A program made the translations under genes and the position numbers. From NCBI GenBank assembly GCA_947630075.1, contig CANRGF010000059.1, forward strand, positions 1 to 6,179: DNA of 6,179 nucleotides, read 5' to 3'. The notes below the pieces were generated by a model that did no database searches, was not told the DNA's origin, and saw nothing but the letters and a program-made list of their open reading frames with translations. The first letter of the stretch is position 1. Each line of letters begins with the position of its first letter. The stretch is from an uncultured Clostridia bacterium (lineage in GTDB: Bacteria; Bacillota; Clostridia; Christensenellales; UBA1242). Below are positions 5,623 to 6,179 of this stretch, piece by piece.

Positions 5623-6179
5623 TTATTTTGAAATCCTTTCAATGATATCTCTTGCAGAAACAAGGCCTGTGGCAGCCGCCACCACAATGTTTCCCGCCTT
5701 GCCTGCTCCATCGCCGATGAAATATATGTTTTTATCCTTGGCTTTGAAATGATTATCAGTTTCTATTTCATTGCTAAAGAACTTAATTTCTGGGCCATAA
5801 AGTAAGGTTTCGTCATTGTTCACGCCCGGAATGATTTTATCTAACTCTTCAAGCCCTTCCAATATGTTGGTGATAATCCTATATGGCAGCACGAGAGCTA
5901 AATCGCCAGCCACACAGTCTTTCAAAGTTGGCTCGATAAAGCCTTTTTCTATCCTATGCCACTCACTTCGCCTACCCCCGCGCAAATCCTTAAGAGTTTG
6001 AATTATTGGCTTGTTATCTCCCAAAACATTGGCAATTCTTGCGATTGATTCGCCATACTGTCTTGTGTTGGTTACCGGCTGAGTTAGAGTAACTTTGCTT
6101 ATGAAGGCAAAATTGGAGTTGCTTGATTTCACATTTTTTAGTGCGTGTCCATTCACACATATATAGCCATAATAGTTTT
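5623..6179 (-). CDS. FAD-dependent dehydrogenase (COG2509-type), C-terminal part only
   Basis: The reading frame is open to the right edge and gives about 185 residues from the end of a larger flavoprotein; the N-terminal dinucleotide-binding fold would lie beyond 6179. The best marker is the FAD-binding block IYFIGDGAGKAGNIVVAAATGLVSARDI near the C-terminus, which matches the GDGAG block that closes COG2509 'uncharacterised FAD-dependent dehydrogenases'. The preceding LRGGRRSEWHRIEKGFIEP region and the short YGYICVNGHA stretch also fit that family. Substrate and electron acceptor are not known to me. A GTG at 6156 can be read as a start, but in-frame coding continues upstream of it (the NYYGYIC stretch), so it is not the real start. 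The gene is followed after 4 bases by engB, suggesting one transcript. Confidence 0.82.
   Translation of the reverse strand, partial: NYYGYICVNGHALKNVKSSNSNFAFISKVTLTQPVTNTRQYGESIARIANVLGDNKPIIQTLKDLRGGRRSEWHRIEKGFIEPTLKDCVAGDLALVLPYRIITNILEGLEELDKIIPGVNNDETLLYGPEIKFFSNEIETDNHFKAKDKNIYFIGDGAGKAGNIVVAAATGLVSARDIIERISK

Noticed and set aside
5619..5711. N-terminal extension of EngB by 31 residues
   Set aside because: It overlaps the dehydrogenase coding region in another frame, and the resulting residues are not part of the EngB fold; the ATG at 5618 gives the normal family length.
1..6179. CRISPR array, insertion sequence, toxin-antitoxin or phage-defence system
   Set aside because: I looked for spaced repeats, terminal inverted repeats, transposase motifs and small paired genes and saw none; the region is housekeeping apart from the one plus-strand gene.

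Overview
The window is AT-rich chromosomal DNA that reads as a low-GC Firmicute, most likely an uncultured member of the Clostridia. Three things suggest this: SD-type ribosome sites such as AGGAGG, an rsmH – FtsL-like – class B PBP gene order typical of the Firmicute division and cell-wall (dcw) cluster, and a Cys-rich protein of a type I associate with Clostridia. The taxonomic call is inference; there is no rRNA gene here.

Layout: seven of the eight genes lie on the minus strand, and both window edges cut a gene. From high to low coordinates: (1) the C-terminal part of a COG2509-type FAD-dependent dehydrogenase, followed after 4 bases by engB/ysxC, a ribosome-assembly GTPase. These end at a nearly palindromic terminator at 5011-5040. 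(2) A single plus-strand gene (4345-5010) for an unrecognised, lysine-poor, Cys-containing protein, which converges on engB and shares that terminator. (3) A 122-base divergent intergenic region (4223-4344) with a promoter on each strand and a phased 7-bp direct repeat between them. (4) A tight minus-strand operon: metallophosphoesterase, GNAT acetyltransferase (11-base gap) and rsmH (1-base gap). (5) A separately promoted and separately terminated FtsL-like single-pass membrane protein gene (1371-1916). (6) The 5' part of a class B penicillin-binding protein gene of FtsI/SpoVD type (1-1313), running off the left edge.

How they work together: rsmH, the FtsL-like protein and the PBP form the front of a dcw cluster, where the conserved order links 16S rRNA methylation to septal peptidoglycan synthesis. 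Here the cluster is split by a promoter and a terminator, and the gene just upstream of rsmH is an acetyltransferase, not mraZ. EngB is a second essential growth gene, acting in 50S assembly.

I found no CRISPR array, tRNA, rRNA, insertion sequence, toxin-antitoxin pair or defence system. The most interesting signals are regulatory: a strong promoter whose predicted +1 is the A of the metallophosphoesterase ATG (a leaderless mRNA), a possible second case at the PBP gene, terminators whose stems contain the stop codon of the preceding gene, and the isolated plus-strand Cys-containing gene.
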